The notes beneath the pieces were generated by a model that was given only the letters and a program-made list of their open reading frames with translations, was not told where the DNA came from and did not search any database. Below, piece by piece: positions 26,998-35,991 of a DNA stretch of 64,000 nucleotides. The translations under genes were made by a program, and so were the position numbers. Position 1 is the stretch's first letter. The number at the start of each line of letters is the position of its first letter. Origin of the DNA: Rhizobium rhizogenes NBRC 13257. Its GTDB lineage: Bacteria; Pseudomonadota; Alphaproteobacteria; Rhizobiales; Rhizobiaceae. The stretch is from contig NZ_BAYX01000005.1 of assembly GCF_000696095.1 (NCBI RefSeq), positions 124,001 through 188,000 on the forward strand, read 5' to 3'.

Positions 26998-28002
26998 TCA
27001 ATTGCCGTTGAGATCGGCGGCTTCGGGCAGATAGTAATCCGTCCAGGCCTTCGGCATCGTCTTCAAGGTTCCGACCTTGTGGAGATGCGCCGCGAACTTC
27101 ATGGTTCCCTGTGGGTCCATGCGGAATTCCATCATGTGCGGCTGGTTCAGGATCGCGAGCAGATCGTCGACGCTGGTCTTGTCGCCGCTGACAGTCTTAT
27201 AGGCTTCGACGGCGGTCTTCGGATCCTTCTTGATCACCTCGATAGCGTCGGCTGTCGCCTGGCGTACAGCCTTGATGATCGTCGGATTGGCCTCGGCGAA
27301 TTGCGTCGTTGTGAAGAAGGTGCCCTGGGTCAGCTCGCCGCCGATGATGTCGCGTGAGTTGACGACCTCATGAAGGTCCGGCTGCTTCAGTTCCAGATAT
27401 TGGAAAGGTGGCGCCGAGAAATGGCTCTTTACCTCATGGTTCTGGTTGGCAAGCGCCGCCATCGCATCGGGATGGCCGAGCTGTACCGTGTTTGAGTCGA
27501 ACTTGTGCACCTGATCATCGCCATACATCTGGGCGGCGGCCATCTGCAGCAGGATTGCCTGCGTCGAAACGCCGACGGTCGGCACGGCGATCCTGTCGCC
27601 CGGCTGGATGTCTTTCAGGGATTTGATGCGCGGGTCGCGCGACACCATGATGACCGGCTGGGCGGAGTTGGTGACGATGCCCTTGACCTTACCTCTGGTG
27701 CGGTCCCAGAGCAGCAGCAGGTTGCCGGTGCCGGTATTGACGATATCGACATTGCCGGCAAGCAGCGCGTCGGTCTGCGCGCCGCCGCCGCTGAAGGTGC
27801 GCCAGTCGACTTTGACGCCAACCAGACCGTCGGCCTCAGCTCGCTTCTCGATCAGCTTCTGCGTCTCCATGACGTGACTGACGAGATAAAGGATGCCCGG
27901 TTGGCGGGTGATGGAAATATCCGTCTTTTCGGCGGCGCCGGCGGACAAGGCGCTGGCAAGCACGAGACAGGTCGCGGTCAGGCCGCGAAGAAAAGCTCTC
28001 AT
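26998..28002 (-). CDS. ABC transporter substrate-binding protein, NMT1/TauA-like
   Basis: A 334-residue periplasmic receptor and first gene of the leftward operon. The second of two adjacent ATG codons (28002) is best spaced from GGGAGG; 28005 and 28032 are alternatives. The signal peptide is RAFLRGLTATCLVLASALSAGA. The mature protein begins with an ISITRQPGILYLVSHVMETQKL lobe (two parts) and has TFSGGGAQTDALLAGNVDIVN, typical of the TauA/SsuA/NMT1 fold. With a sugar-acid dehydratase downstream, the ligand could be a sugar acid or other anion; unproven. Confidence 0.87.
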   Translation of the reverse strand: MRAFLRGLTATCLVLASALSAGAAEKTDISITRQPGILYLVSHVMETQKLIEKRAEADGLVGVKVDWRTFSGGGAQTDALLAGNVDIVNTGTGNLLLLWDRTRGKVKGIVTNSAQPVIMVSRDPRIKSLKDIQPGDRIAVPTVGVSTQAILLQMAAAQMYGDDQVHKFDSNTVQLGHPDAMAALANQNHEVKSHFSAPPFQYLELKQPDLHEVVNSRDIIGGELTQGTFFTTTQFAEANPTIIKAVRQATADAIEVIKKDPKTAVEAYKTVSGDKTSVDDLLAILNQPHMMEFRMDPQGTMKFAAHLHKVGTLKTMPKAWTDYYLPEAADLNGN

Positions 28003-28060
28003 CATTTCCTCCCAAAAATGATCCAAACGCATGAGATTGCGTTGGCATGGACAGACTAAA

Positions 28061-28078
28061 GCACTAATGTATCAGTGC
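28061..28078. promoter_or_regulatory. Putative GntR operator in the divergent promoter
   Basis: GCACTAATGTATCAGTGC is an 18-base inverted repeat with 5-base arms GCACT/AGTGC. It lies between the leftward binding-protein gene (start 28002) and the rightward GntR gene (start 28135), a position from which one bound dimer could control both. Confidence 0.55.
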
Positions 28079-28134
28079 ATCAAGCCCCAAATTGTGTTTA
28101 ATGGGCTGAGTTTTTCGATGAGGAAGGTGGCCGC

Positions 28135-28827
28135 GTGAAAGTGAACCCGAAAGAATTCGCCCTGGACCGTTCGCGCCAGGTCGCGCCGCAGATCCTGGAA
28201 ATCCTGAGGTCGCGTATTCTTTCGATGAGCCTGCCGCCGACGACGGTATTGTCGCGGATCTCGCTGCAGAGCGAATTCAACGTCAGCCAGACGCCGGTTC
28301 GCGACGCCTTGATCCGGCTGGAAGAGGAGGGGTTAGTCGAGGTCTATCCGCAATATGCCACCGTCGTCTCCAGGATCGATATCGGCAACGCCCGGGAGGC
28401 GCATTTCCTGAGATTGTCGATCGAACTCGAGGCTATCCGCCGTCTGACAGCCGAAACGCCGGCGGAGACGGCTGCAGAACTGGAGCATGTTCTGGCCCGG
28501 CAAGAGCATGTCATGTCGCCCGAGACCTACGATTTCTTCGATTCGCTCGACAAGGATTTTCACCGCGTTCTCTTCGAGAGGGTTGGCATATTGGGGCTTT
28601 GGGCAACCGTTCGCCGCCAGAGCGTTCATCTCGACCGGCTGCGCCGACTGAACCTGCCGATGCCGGGCAAGCTGCAACAGGTCATGGCCGACCATCGCGC
28701 CGTTGTCGATGCCGTGCGGTCGGGCGATGCGGAATTGGCGGTTGCGGCCCTGCGCAAACATCTCTCTGGCACGCTGTCGATCATTGATCTGATTTGCGAA
28801 CAATATCCGGACTATGTCCGCCGATAG
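28135..28827 (+). CDS. GntR-family transcriptional regulator, FCD subfamily
   Basis: A 230-residue regulator that begins with GTG 28135 after GGAAGGTGG; GTG 28141 is a second option. The N-terminal winged helix reads LSRISLQSEFNVSQTPVRDALIRLEEEGLVEV, given here in one family-typical region around residues 40-70, and the C-terminal FCD domain has a histidine-bearing helix (DKDFHRVLFERVGILGLW). It is divergent from the importer/dehydratase operon and is its probable regulator. Confidence 0.85.
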   Translation: MKVNPKEFALDRSRQVAPQILEILRSRILSMSLPPTTVLSRISLQSEFNVSQTPVRDALIRLEEEGLVEVYPQYATVVSRIDIGNAREAHFLRLSIELEAIRRLTAETPAETAAELEHVLARQEHVMSPETYDFFDSLDKDFHRVLFERVGILGLWATVRRQSVHLDRLRRLNLPMPGKLQQVMADHRAVVDAVRSGDAELAVAALRKHLSGTLSIIDLICEQYPDYVRR

Positions 28828-28858
28828 GGTGGTGGCAATCAAACAGGCAGCTGGGCGG

Positions 28859-29395
28859 CTACTCGTCGGATTTGGCGGACGAAAATTCTAGTGTTAGACC
28901 TTTGATGAAGGTCTCAAAGTTCTGGGCGACCATTGTAATACGATAATCGAATGCCTCATCCACATGCACAACCTTTGGCTCACCTGCCGGTCCGCACTCC
29001 CGATAGTCAAGGCATAACATGTCATGTCCGGCAGATGGGCTATCGCAAAAATATACCCCTATGGGTGGATAATCCCAGTCGTCTATCCAGAACTGACTTC
29101 CCATGCTGCTGGCCAAAGACCCCTTTGCGTGTCCAATACCGAAAATTCCGGTGACCGCGATGTGATCAGTTGCCCAGGATGTGGGTGATGAAGTCCTGTG
29201 TTCTCTGCGAACAGGCATGCCCCCATTCTTCTGACGCATCAGCGCGACGTAGGCGGATGGAAGCTTGTAACCCAATTGCATCTCAACGGAGGAAACAAGA
29301 TTGTCGGTCAACGGCTCATCAAGATATTCTTTACGGGCGAATTCACTGTCGTCCCAAAAGCCCGAGAGATCGAAATCTTCGAATGGTTGCGTCAT
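28859..29395 (-). CDS. SMI1/KNR4 (SUKH) family protein, possible immunity protein
   Basis: A 178-residue cytoplasmic protein with the SUKH-1 pattern: VSSVEMQLGYKLPSAYVALM followed by KNGG, a GIFGIG strand, the PPIGVYFCDSPSAGHDMLCLDY block and a C-terminal NFETFIKGL helix. SUKH proteins often neutralise contact-dependent or polymorphic toxins. No toxin, Rhs or secretion gene is nearby. One 60-base line just upstream (29341-29400) is 45% G+C, clearly below the flanking operons, which fits horizontal gain. The roughly 245 bases from here to the next gene hold nothing I can recognise. Confidence 0.8.
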   Translation of the reverse strand: MTQPFEDFDLSGFWDDSEFARKEYLDEPLTDNLVSSVEMQLGYKLPSAYVALMRQKNGGMPVRREHRTSSPTSWATDHIAVTGIFGIGHAKGSLASSMGSQFWIDDWDYPPIGVYFCDSPSAGHDMLCLDYRECGPAGEPKVVHVDEAFDYRITMVAQNFETFIKGLTLEFSSAKSDE

Positions 29396-29641
29396 TTTTC
29401 TCGATCCTCACTGGCTGGATTGGGGATTGCGCGCGTGCACCGATGTTAATCTGGTTGGAACGGTGGCAATACCAGCTTTTGTCGTTCAAAATTGTAGGCA
29501 TGATAATGCGAAGCCTCAATGCCGAACTGTCCATTCGCGCCATGAAAATCATCGACGGACGTTCTCGTCGCGCAGGCTGCATTGGCATCAGCCATTCTTC
29601 ATGCGACAAAAGTGCAGGTTGAAACAATATATGGAGATTCC

Positions 29642-30544
29642 TTGACCATAGGGCTTGCGCACGCTGAATTGATCGCGGTTTTGACGGCTGTCACCGGCCA
29701 CGAGCCGCGGGTTATGACAGTGCGCTCCGGCGAAACCCTGCCATCCGGACCATTCGAGCTCGGGCACCGGACGCTGCAAAGCGGGCTTCGCGAATGGGTG
29801 CAGGAACAGACGGCGCATCCGGTCGGCTATCTCGAGCAACTCTATACCTTTGCCGACCGCGACCGGAACAACGAGATCCTGGGCGGGCGAACAATCTCGA
29901 TCAGCTATCTCGGCCTCGTGCGTGAGCAGGCCGCTTCGGGTACCGGCCTGTCGGGTTGGCATGGCTGGTACGAATATTTCCCATGGGAAGATCACCGCAA
30001 CGGCCGTCCGGCCATCATTGACGATATTGCCGCTCGACTGAGTGATTGGATCGACAGCGATGGCGGCAAATGCGATCCGCGGCGCCGCCGCGCCGACTAT
30101 GCCTTCGGGCTTAATGGTGCAGCCTGGAATGAAGACCTCGTCCTGCAGCGCTACGAGCTTCTTTATGAGGCTGGCCTGGTTCAGGAGGCGGGATGCGCGC
30201 CGCCGGCCCGGTTTGGCCGCCCGATGTTTGCCGATCATCGGCGCATCCTCGCAACCGGCATGGCGCGGCTGAGGGTCAAGATCAAATATCGCCCCGTCGT
30301 CTTCGAGCTCATGCCGGAGAGTTTTACCCTCCTGCAACTACAACGCACCGTCGAGGCGCTGGCGGGGCTGACGCTGCACAAGCAGAATTTTCGTCGCCTC
30401 ATCGAGCAGCAGGATCTGGTGGAGGAAACGGGCGGAACCGAAAGCGAGACGGGCGGCCGTCCGGCCAAGCTTTTTCGCTTCCGGCATGCCATCCTCGAAG
30501 AACGCGAACTCGCCGGAACGAAATTACCGCTCTCCCGCAATTGA
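29642..30544 (+). CDS. NrtR/NadQ-type Nudix-related transcriptional regulator of NAD synthesis
   Basis: A 300-residue protein with an N-terminal Nudix-like domain and a C-terminal winged helix, as in NrtR regulators. The start is TTG 29642, five bases after GGAG; no in-frame ATG fits. The N-terminal half (AELIAVLTAVTGHEPRVMTV, LQSGLREWVQEQTAHPVGYLEQLYTFADR) follows the Nudix fold but lacks an intact REx2EExGU box, as expected for a sensor. The C-terminal part has LTLHKQNFRRLIEQQDLVEETG, typical of the DNA-binding wing. It lies directly upstream of nadABC and a palindromic operator, and probably represses those genes in response to NAD-related ligands. Confidence 0.85.
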   Translation: MTIGLAHAELIAVLTAVTGHEPRVMTVRSGETLPSGPFELGHRTLQSGLREWVQEQTAHPVGYLEQLYTFADRDRNNEILGGRTISISYLGLVREQAASGTGLSGWHGWYEYFPWEDHRNGRPAIIDDIAARLSDWIDSDGGKCDPRRRRADYAFGLNGAAWNEDLVLQRYELLYEAGLVQEAGCAPPARFGRPMFADHRRILATGMARLRVKIKYRPVVFELMPESFTLLQLQRTVEALAGLTLHKQNFRRLIEQQDLVEETGGTESETGGRPAKLFRFRHAILEERELAGTKLPLSRN

Positions 30545-30580
30545 CATATGCTCATATCGAGAATATCTATTTGCGCATAA

Positions 30581-30599
30581 TATGCTCAAGGTGAGTATA
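30581..30599. promoter_or_regulatory. Putative NrtR/NadQ operator upstream of nadA
   Basis: TATGCTCAAGGTGAGTATA is a palindrome with 8-base arms (7 of 8 match) and a three-base centre, lying just before the AAGGAG site of nadA. The half-site TATGCTCA recurs at 30547-30554, directly after a TTGACA (-35-like) at 30541-30546. A regulator bound here would cover the nadA promoter and leader. Confidence 0.65.
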
Positions 30600-30613
30600 A
30601 TAAGGAGCCGGTC

Positions 30614-31585
30614 ATGAATTCCTCCGTATCCGCATCCTCCCTCTATGATCGCGTCAGCCGCGTCATTCCCAAAGCCGAATGGATGACGTTTCAGGACGAT
30701 GTCGAGGCTATCCTCGAGCTGAAGCGCCGCCGCAACGCTGTCATCCTCGCGCATAACTACCAGACGCCGGAGATCTTCCACGGCGTTGCCGATATTGTCG
30801 GAGACAGCTTGGCGCTTGCCCGCAAGGCGATCGATGTGGATGCCGATATCATCGTGCTCGCCGGCGTGCATTTCATGGCTGAGACCGCCAAGCTGCTCAA
30901 TCCGGAAAAGACCGTGCTGATCCCGGACATGGCTGCCGGCTGTTCTCTTGCGGACTCGATCACGCCGGAAGACATTGCACTACTGCGCCAGGCCCATCCC
31001 GGCGTTCCCATCATCACTTACGTCAACACATCCGCTGCGGTGAAGGCGGCCTCCGACATCTGCTGCACGTCGGGCAACGCCAAGCAGGTCGTGGAATCAC
31101 TCGGCGTTCCCAAGGTGCTGATGATACCCGACGAATATCTGGCGCAGAACGTGGCGCGCGAGACCAATGTCGAGATCATCGCCTGGCATGGGCATTGCGA
31201 GGTGCACGAGCTTTTCACCGCCGACGACATACGCCAGCTTCGCGAAAACTATCCCGGCGTAACGGTGCTTGCCCATCCGGAATGTCCGCCTGATGTCGTG
31301 AAAGAAGCAGACTTTGCCGGCTCCACCGCCGTCATGTCGGATTATGTCGGCAACAGGCAGCCGGCGCGCGTGGTGCTCCTCACCGAATGTTCGATGAGCG
31401 ATAATGTTGCCGTGCATCACCCGAATGTCGAGTTTATCCGGCCCTGTAATCTCTGCCCGCATATGAAGCGCATCACGCTCGGCAATATCCGCAAGGCGCT
31501 TGAGGAAAACCGGCACGAAGTCACGGTCGACCCGGCGATTGCCGTTGCCGCACGCCGCTCGGTGGAAAGGATGTTGGCGATATGA
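30614..31585 (+). CDS. nadA: Quinolinate synthase A
   Basis: A 323-residue [4Fe-4S] enzyme that condenses iminoaspartate with dihydroxyacetone phosphate to quinolinate in de novo NAD synthesis. Substrate-binding text is [22 protein letters not shown] and [10 protein letters not shown]. Candidate cluster cysteines are C110 (AAGCSLADS), C195 (WHGHCEVHE) and C281 (CNLCPHM), with C224 and C278 nearby. It is the first gene of nadABC and overlaps nadB by 4 bases. The operator immediately upstream indicates control by the adjacent NrtR/NadQ-type regulator. Confidence 0.95.
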   Translation: MNSSVSASSLYDRVSRVIPKAEWMTFQDDVEAILELKRRRNAVILAHNYQTPEIFHGVADIVGDSLALARKAIDVDADIIVLAGVHFMAETAKLLNPEKTVLIPDMAAGCSLADSITPEDIALLRQAHPGVPIITYVNTSAAVKAASDICCTSGNAKQVVESLGVPKVLMIPDEYLAQNVARETNVEIIAWHGHCEVHELFTADDIRQLRENYPGVTVLAHPECPPDVVKEADFAGSTAVMSDYVGNRQPARVVLLTECSMSDNVAVHHPNVEFIRPCNLCPHMKRITLGNIRKALEENRHEVTVDPAIAVAARRSVERMLAI

Positions 31586-33123
31586 CCGAGATTCTTCACA
31601 ATCTTTCGGGCCGCGTCGTTATCGTCGGCAGCGGTCTTGCCGGGCTGATGGCGGCGCTGACCTTGGCGCCGCAGCCCACGGTCATTGTCACCCGCGCGGC
31701 TCTCGGCGGGGAGACATCGAGTGCCTGGGCGCAGGGCGGCATCGCCGCCGCCATGGGAGCCGACGATAGCGTGGAGCTGCATCTTGCCGACACACTTGCT
31801 GCCGGCGACGGGCTTTGCGATCCGATCGTCGCCGCGAGTATTATCGCCGAAGCAGCGGCGGCGATTGCGTCGCTGGAACGGTCGGGCGTCCGCTTCGATC
31901 GGAATAGCGAAGGCAGCCTGTCGCTCGGCCTTGAGGCCGCGCATTCGCGCCGCCGCATCGTTCATGCCGAGGGCGATGGTTCGGGTGCTGCGATTGTCCG
32001 CGCGCTGGTTGAGGCTGTCGCCCGCACACCGTCGATCACCGTGTTGGAGGGATACGAGGCTCGCCGGTTGCTTCTGGACGGAGGGCAGATCAGCGGCCTG
32101 CTCTGCGCAACGCCAAAAGGGTTGGTGATCCTGCCGACATCCAGGGTGCTTCTGGCGACGGGCGGCATCGGCGGTCTCTTCGATGCAACGACCAATCCGA
32201 TAGGCAACTTCGGCCAAGGCATTGCACTTGCCGCAAGAGCCGGGGTGCTTCTGGCCGATATGGAATTCGTTCAGTTCCACCCGACCGCGCTCGATTCCCG
32301 CCGCAGGCCGCTGGCGCTGGTCAGCGAGGCCGTGCGGGGCGAGGGGGCCTTGCTTGTCAATGAGAAGGGCGAGCGCTTCATGGCGCAGGTTGCCGGCGCG
32401 GAACTGGCCTCACGCGATGTCGTTGCCCGCGCCATCAGCGCGGAAATCGCCCGGGGCGGCGGCGTCTTTCTCGACGCCCGCGAAGTGCTCGGCCCCCGTT
32501 TCACCGCCCGCTTTCCGGTGATTGATGCGCTCTGCCGGGAGGCGGGTATCGATCCATCCTGTGAGCTCATTCCCGTGCGTCCGGCGGTTCACTATCACAT
32601 GGGCGGTGTCGCGACGGATGGAAATGGCCGCAGCTCCGTCCCCGGTCTCTGGGTGGCGGGAGAGGCAGCCTCGACGGGCCTGCATGGTGCCAATCGGCTC
32701 GCCAGCAATTCATTGCTGGAGGCTGCCGTCATGGGCATGCGCACAGCGCAAGACATTGGCAGCGTGCCGACGCGCCCGACAGCCCCGCTCTCGGAGGATT
32801 CGCGCCTGGCGGCTCCAGATGCTTCCCTCGTTCGTCCGATTGTGTCGCGGCATCTCGGCGTGCTTCGCAACGCCGGTGCCATCCATGGGGCGATCGCCAC
32901 CCTGCTGCCGCTTGCCGAAAGCGACAGTGCGGCAGCCGATCCGGCTATCGTGGCATTGCTGATCGCCGTCTTCGCCAGCCTGCGCACGGAATCGCGCGGC
33001 GCCCATGCGCGCACGGATTTCCCCTTGAAGCAGCAACAGGCGCAGCGTCGGATGATGCGCCTCACCGATGCTGTGGACATCGCCCGATCCGTTATTCCCT
33101 ATTCCTTCGCCAGGAGCGCCTGA
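31582..33123 (+). CDS. nadB: L-aspartate oxidase
   Basis: A 513-residue FAD enzyme that oxidises L-aspartate to iminoaspartate for NadA. The FAD dinucleotide motif is [15 protein letters not shown], and the conserved succinate-dehydrogenase-family text [19 protein letters not shown] and [16 protein letters not shown] is present, as is the substrate loop with [24 protein letters not shown] (in two parts). The length is a little short of the E. coli enzyme, with a trimmed C-terminal helical domain. nadC begins one base after its stop. Confidence 0.95.
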   Translation: MTEILHNLSGRVVIVGSGLAGLMAALTLAPQPTVIVTRAALGGETSSAWAQGGIAAAMGADDSVELHLADTLAAGDGLCDPIVAASIIAEAAAAIASLERSGVRFDRNSEGSLSLGLEAAHSRRRIVHAEGDGSGAAIVRALVEAVARTPSITVLEGYEARRLLLDGGQISGLLCATPKGLVILPTSRVLLATGGIGGLFDATTNPIGNFGQGIALAARAGVLLADMEFVQFHPTALDSRRRPLALVSEAVRGEGALLVNEKGERFMAQVAGAELASRDVVARAISAEIARGGGVFLDAREVLGPRFTARFPVIDALCREAGIDPSCELIPVRPAVHYHMGGVATDGNGRSSVPGLWVAGEAASTGLHGANRLASNSLLEAAVMGMRTAQDIGSVPTRPTAPLSEDSRLAAPDASLVRPIVSRHLGVLRNAGAIHGAIATLLPLAESDSAAADPAIVALLIAVFASLRTESRGAHARTDFPLKQQQAQRRMMRLTDAVDIARSVIPYSFARSA

Positions 33124-33124
33124 C

Positions 33125-33982
33125 ATGCCCCTCGTTTCTCTTCCGCGCCTCATTGTCGAGCCGCTGGTCCGCAACGCCCTCCTGGAAGATCTTGGCCTTG
33201 CCGGCGATATTACCTCTGCAGCCGTCATTCCCGAGGATCATTGCTCCACTGTTGCCATGGTGGCGCGTCAGCCAGGCGTAGTTGCCGGTCTGGATGCCTC
33301 GGAGTTGGCGTTTCAGCTCGTCGACCCCAGCATCGTCATGACCCGCCATGTTCACGACGGCGCCAAGGTCGCGGCTGGCGACGTGATCGCAACGATCGAA
33401 GGTCCATCTCGTGGCCTGCTGACGGCCGAGCGGACGGCGCTGAATTTCCTGGGTCATCTCTCCGGCATTGCTTCGGTCACGGCCGGTATTGTCGAGGCGA
33501 TCAATGGCACGAAGGCGTCGATCGTCTGTACCCGCAAGACGACGCCGGGGCTGCGGGCGTTGGAGAAATATGCAGTGCGGGCCGGCGGTGGCATGAACCA
33601 TCGCTTTGCGCTCCATGATGCCGTGCTGATCAAGGACAATCATGTGGCGATAGCGGGCGGTGTCGCCGAGGCGATCCGCCGGGCCAAGGCCGGTGTCGGC
33701 CATATGGTCAAGATCGAGGTTGAGGTGGACACGCTCGACCAGCTTCGCGACGCCATGGAGGAGGGTGTCGACGCCGTGCTGCTCGACAATATGACGCCCG
33801 ATCAGCTTCGCGACGCAGTGGGCATCGTTGCCGGCCGGGCGATCACGGAGGCATCGGGCCGCATCACGCCGGCAACCGCTGCCGCCATCGCCGCATCCGG
33901 CGTCGATCTCATCTCCGTCGGCTGGTTGACGCATAGCGCCCCGACGCTCGATATCGGCCTCGATTGGCAATCGGTCGCATAG
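33125..33982 (+). CDS. nadC: Nicotinate-nucleotide pyrophosphorylase (carboxylating)
   Basis: A 285-residue enzyme that converts quinolinate and PRPP to nicotinate mononucleotide. ATG 33125 directly follows the nadB stop; the open frame extends further upstream but only inside nadB. Signature text includes ERTALNFLGHLSGIAS, TRKTTPGLRALEKYAVRAGG, HDAVLIKDNH and EVEVDTLDQLRDAMEEGVD. It completes the three-gene de novo pathway to NaMN. Confidence 0.95.
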   Translation: MPLVSLPRLIVEPLVRNALLEDLGLAGDITSAAVIPEDHCSTVAMVARQPGVVAGLDASELAFQLVDPSIVMTRHVHDGAKVAAGDVIATIEGPSRGLLTAERTALNFLGHLSGIASVTAGIVEAINGTKASIVCTRKTTPGLRALEKYAVRAGGGMNHRFALHDAVLIKDNHVAIAGGVAEAIRRAKAGVGHMVKIEVEVDTLDQLRDAMEEGVDAVLLDNMTPDQLRDAVGIVAGRAITEASGRITPATAAAIAASGVDLISVGWLTHSAPTLDIGLDWQSVA

Positions 33983-34004
33983 ACTTGGCCGACTGTCTGT
34001 GCCG

Positions 34005-34781
34005 TTAGACTATGGTCGGAACCTGCGCTCCATCCATGCTGATGACGACGCCAGTGACGTAGCTCGCCTTGGATGAACTCAGGAAGGCGACGACATTGGC
34101 GATGTCGTCCGGTCTTGCCATGCGGCCGATCGGGATGCGCTTCAGCGCATCGGCCAGCGCCTCTTCCTCGGTCGAGCCTGCAAGTTTCGCGGATGCCTTC
34201 AAACCCTCAGCAACCCGGTCCGTCTCCGTCAGGCCCGGATTGAGGCCGACGACACGCACGCCCTGGCTGGCATAGGCATTGGCAAGCCCGACGCTTGCGA
34301 GCATCAGTGCCGCGTTGGCGGCGCCACCGGCAAGATGGACCGGGGAGGCGATCTTGCCGCCATTGCCGATGATGTTGACGATGGTGCCGGAACCGCGCGC
34401 GGCCATGCGCTTGATGACGGGATCGAGTACGTTGATATAGGAAAAATACTTCGCATCCATCGCGGCACGCCAGGCTGCAGGCGTGAGGTCAGAAGCCGGT
34501 GTTCGCGTCGCGGCGCCGGCGCTGTTGACGAGAATATCGATGGGGCCGATTTCGTTCTCGATCCTGTCGACGACATCAAGGGCTTGTATGTCGGAGGTCA
34601 GATCAGCGGCATAGCCATGGGCGCCGGGCAGGCCGGACAGCGCCTTGTCGATATTGGCTTGTGCTCGCGAGCAGATGCCGACCCGCGCACCCTCGGACAA
34701 AAACAGGTGGGCGCAGGCATAGCCGATACCCTTCGAGCCACCGGTAACCAGGGCGACTTTATTGGCGAGACCGAGGTCCAT
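34005..34781 (-). CDS. SDR-family protein lacking the canonical YxxxK active site
   Basis: A 258-residue Rossmann-fold protein. The start at 34781 is set by GGAGAG; a longer frame to 34865 has no such site. The nucleotide-binding loop is intact (VTGGSKGIGYACAHL), and so is the NSAG motif (LVNSAGAAT). However, at the place of the usual serine and YxxxK, the text reads NIIGNGGKIASPVHLAGGAANAA, with His where Tyr is expected and Gly for Lys. It is thus a divergent SDR with altered or lost catalysis. It sits alone on the minus strand between nadC and the RpiR gene. Confidence 0.75.
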   Translation of the reverse strand: MDLGLANKVALVTGGSKGIGYACAHLFLSEGARVGICSRAQANIDKALSGLPGAHGYAADLTSDIQALDVVDRIENEIGPIDILVNSAGAATRTPASDLTPAAWRAAMDAKYFSYINVLDPVIKRMAARGSGTIVNIIGNGGKIASPVHLAGGAANAALMLASVGLANAYASQGVRVVGLNPGLTETDRVAEGLKASAKLAGSTEEEALADALKRIPIGRMARPDDIANVVAFLSSSKASYVTGVVISMDGAQVPTIV

Positions 34782-34891
34782 TTGATTCTCTCCGCATGGA
34801 TTGCAATGGGAGCAGGAAGCTATGTCTTGGCGACAGCGGAGTACAGATCGTATCGCTTTCGTCACGACCTGTTTACCGGAGTCCGTCGCGG

Positions 34892-35752
34892 CTAGGACAG
34901 GTGCTTAGCCTTTAGCACCGAGACGGCCGCTTCGCTGTTGTGGACATAGTCATGGGCGTCAGGCTGCCTTTGCACCAGCAGGATGAACAGTAGGTCGGTC
35001 AGCATCAACTGCGCATCGCGCGCCGTGATCGCCGAGGAGCGGACGCGATCTTCGTCGCCGACGGTGTAAAGGCGGATATCGGCGACGCGGGTCAGGGGAT
35101 TATCCTGGAGGCCGGTGACGGCGATGACGGTCGCATCGCGCTGGCTGGCGAGTTCGGCAATTCGCAAGGTCTCGATGCTGGCGCCGGAATAGGAGAGGGC
35201 GAAAAGCAGGTCGTCTGGGCCGAGCGTCGAGGCATTGGCCATCTGCACATGACTGTCGCTGTCATGCAGGACGATGCGCCCGAGTTTCATCAGCTTGTAG
35301 GAAAAGTCGCGGGCGACCAGCGAGGATGCGCCGACGCCGGCGAGATGAATGCGCCGGGCCTCGTGCAGTGCCTTCAGCGCTCTCCCGATATCCAGCTCGT
35401 TGTTGACAGCGATGGTCTGCTGCATTGCCTGCAGTTTGCTGCCGAGCAATTTCTGCAGGATCGTCAGATAGCCGTCGTCCACTTCGATCGTGCCGTGGAT
35501 CATGCCGGCCGGGGCCTGCCATTCCTGCGCCTTGGCCTCGCTGACGGCAAGCTTCAGCTCCTGATAACCGGCATAGCCGAGCTTCTGGCTGAATTTGACG
35601 ACGCTCGACTGGCTGCGGCCGGTCTCGGCGGCAAGGGCTGCGGATGACAGGCGCAGCATCTGGTCGGGATTTTCGACGATGAACTGCCCAATCTGGCGAT
35701 CTGCCGGCGCCATGACCTCAAGCTTCGCGCTGATTTTCTTTAAGATAGACAT
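34892..35752 (-). CDS. RpiR-family transcriptional regulator (MurR-like)
   Basis: A 286-residue regulator with an N-terminal HTH_6 domain (ALAAETGRSQSSVVKFSQKLGYAGYQELK, around residues 39-66) and a C-terminal SIS sugar-phosphate domain (RRIHLAGVGASSLVARDFSYKL, LLFALSYSGASIETLRIAE). It is divergent from the murA-like gene, with the palindrome TTGGAAT-N5-ATTCCAA between them, and a related palindrome precedes murQ. E. coli MurR is an RpiR-type repressor that senses MurNAc 6-phosphate, so the same ligand is likely here. Ligand specificity is inference. Confidence 0.85.
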   Translation of the reverse strand: MSILKKISAKLEVMAPADRQIGQFIVENPDQMLRLSSAALAAETGRSQSSVVKFSQKLGYAGYQELKLAVSEAKAQEWQAPAGMIHGTIEVDDGYLTILQKLLGSKLQAMQQTIAVNNELDIGRALKALHEARRIHLAGVGASSLVARDFSYKLMKLGRIVLHDSDSHVQMANASTLGPDDLLFALSYSGASIETLRIAELASQRDATVIAVTGLQDNPLTRVADIRLYTVGDEDRVRSSAITARDAQLMLTDLLFILLVQRQPDAHDYVHNSEAAVSVLKAKHLS

Positions 35753-35875
35753 CCGCCCCTTCAGGCCATGGAGGCCGGTTCATGCGTCGATACGGTTGAG
35801 ACACAAAGATAGGATTTGCCGAGAGCGGACAACCACGCTTTCGATCAACTGTCCGCCGAGGTTATCATAAAACGG

Positions 35876-35894
35876 TTGGAATAAAAAATTCCAA
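35876..35894. promoter_or_regulatory. Putative RpiR operator, copy 1
   Basis: TTGGAATAAAAAATTCCAA is a perfect palindrome with 7-base arms around AAAAA. It lies in the 239-base divergent region between the RpiR gene (start 35752) and the murA-like gene (start 35992). The same GGAAT-N5-ATTCC arrangement recurs at 38177-38191. Confidence 0.7.
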
Positions 35895-35991
35895 ACAACA
35901 TTGACATGATGGAATGACCGAATAGTCTTAAATGAGAGTCGGACGCACTATCGTCGGCTCCTTCGCCCCTTTCTTCGGCGGGTTTCATATC

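Noticed and set aside
28859..30544. Toxin gene or polymorphic-toxin remnant next to the SUKH gene
   Set aside because: No coding frame with toxin-like features, Rhs repeats or secretion motif is seen in the flanking DNA; the next genes are regulators and nad genes.
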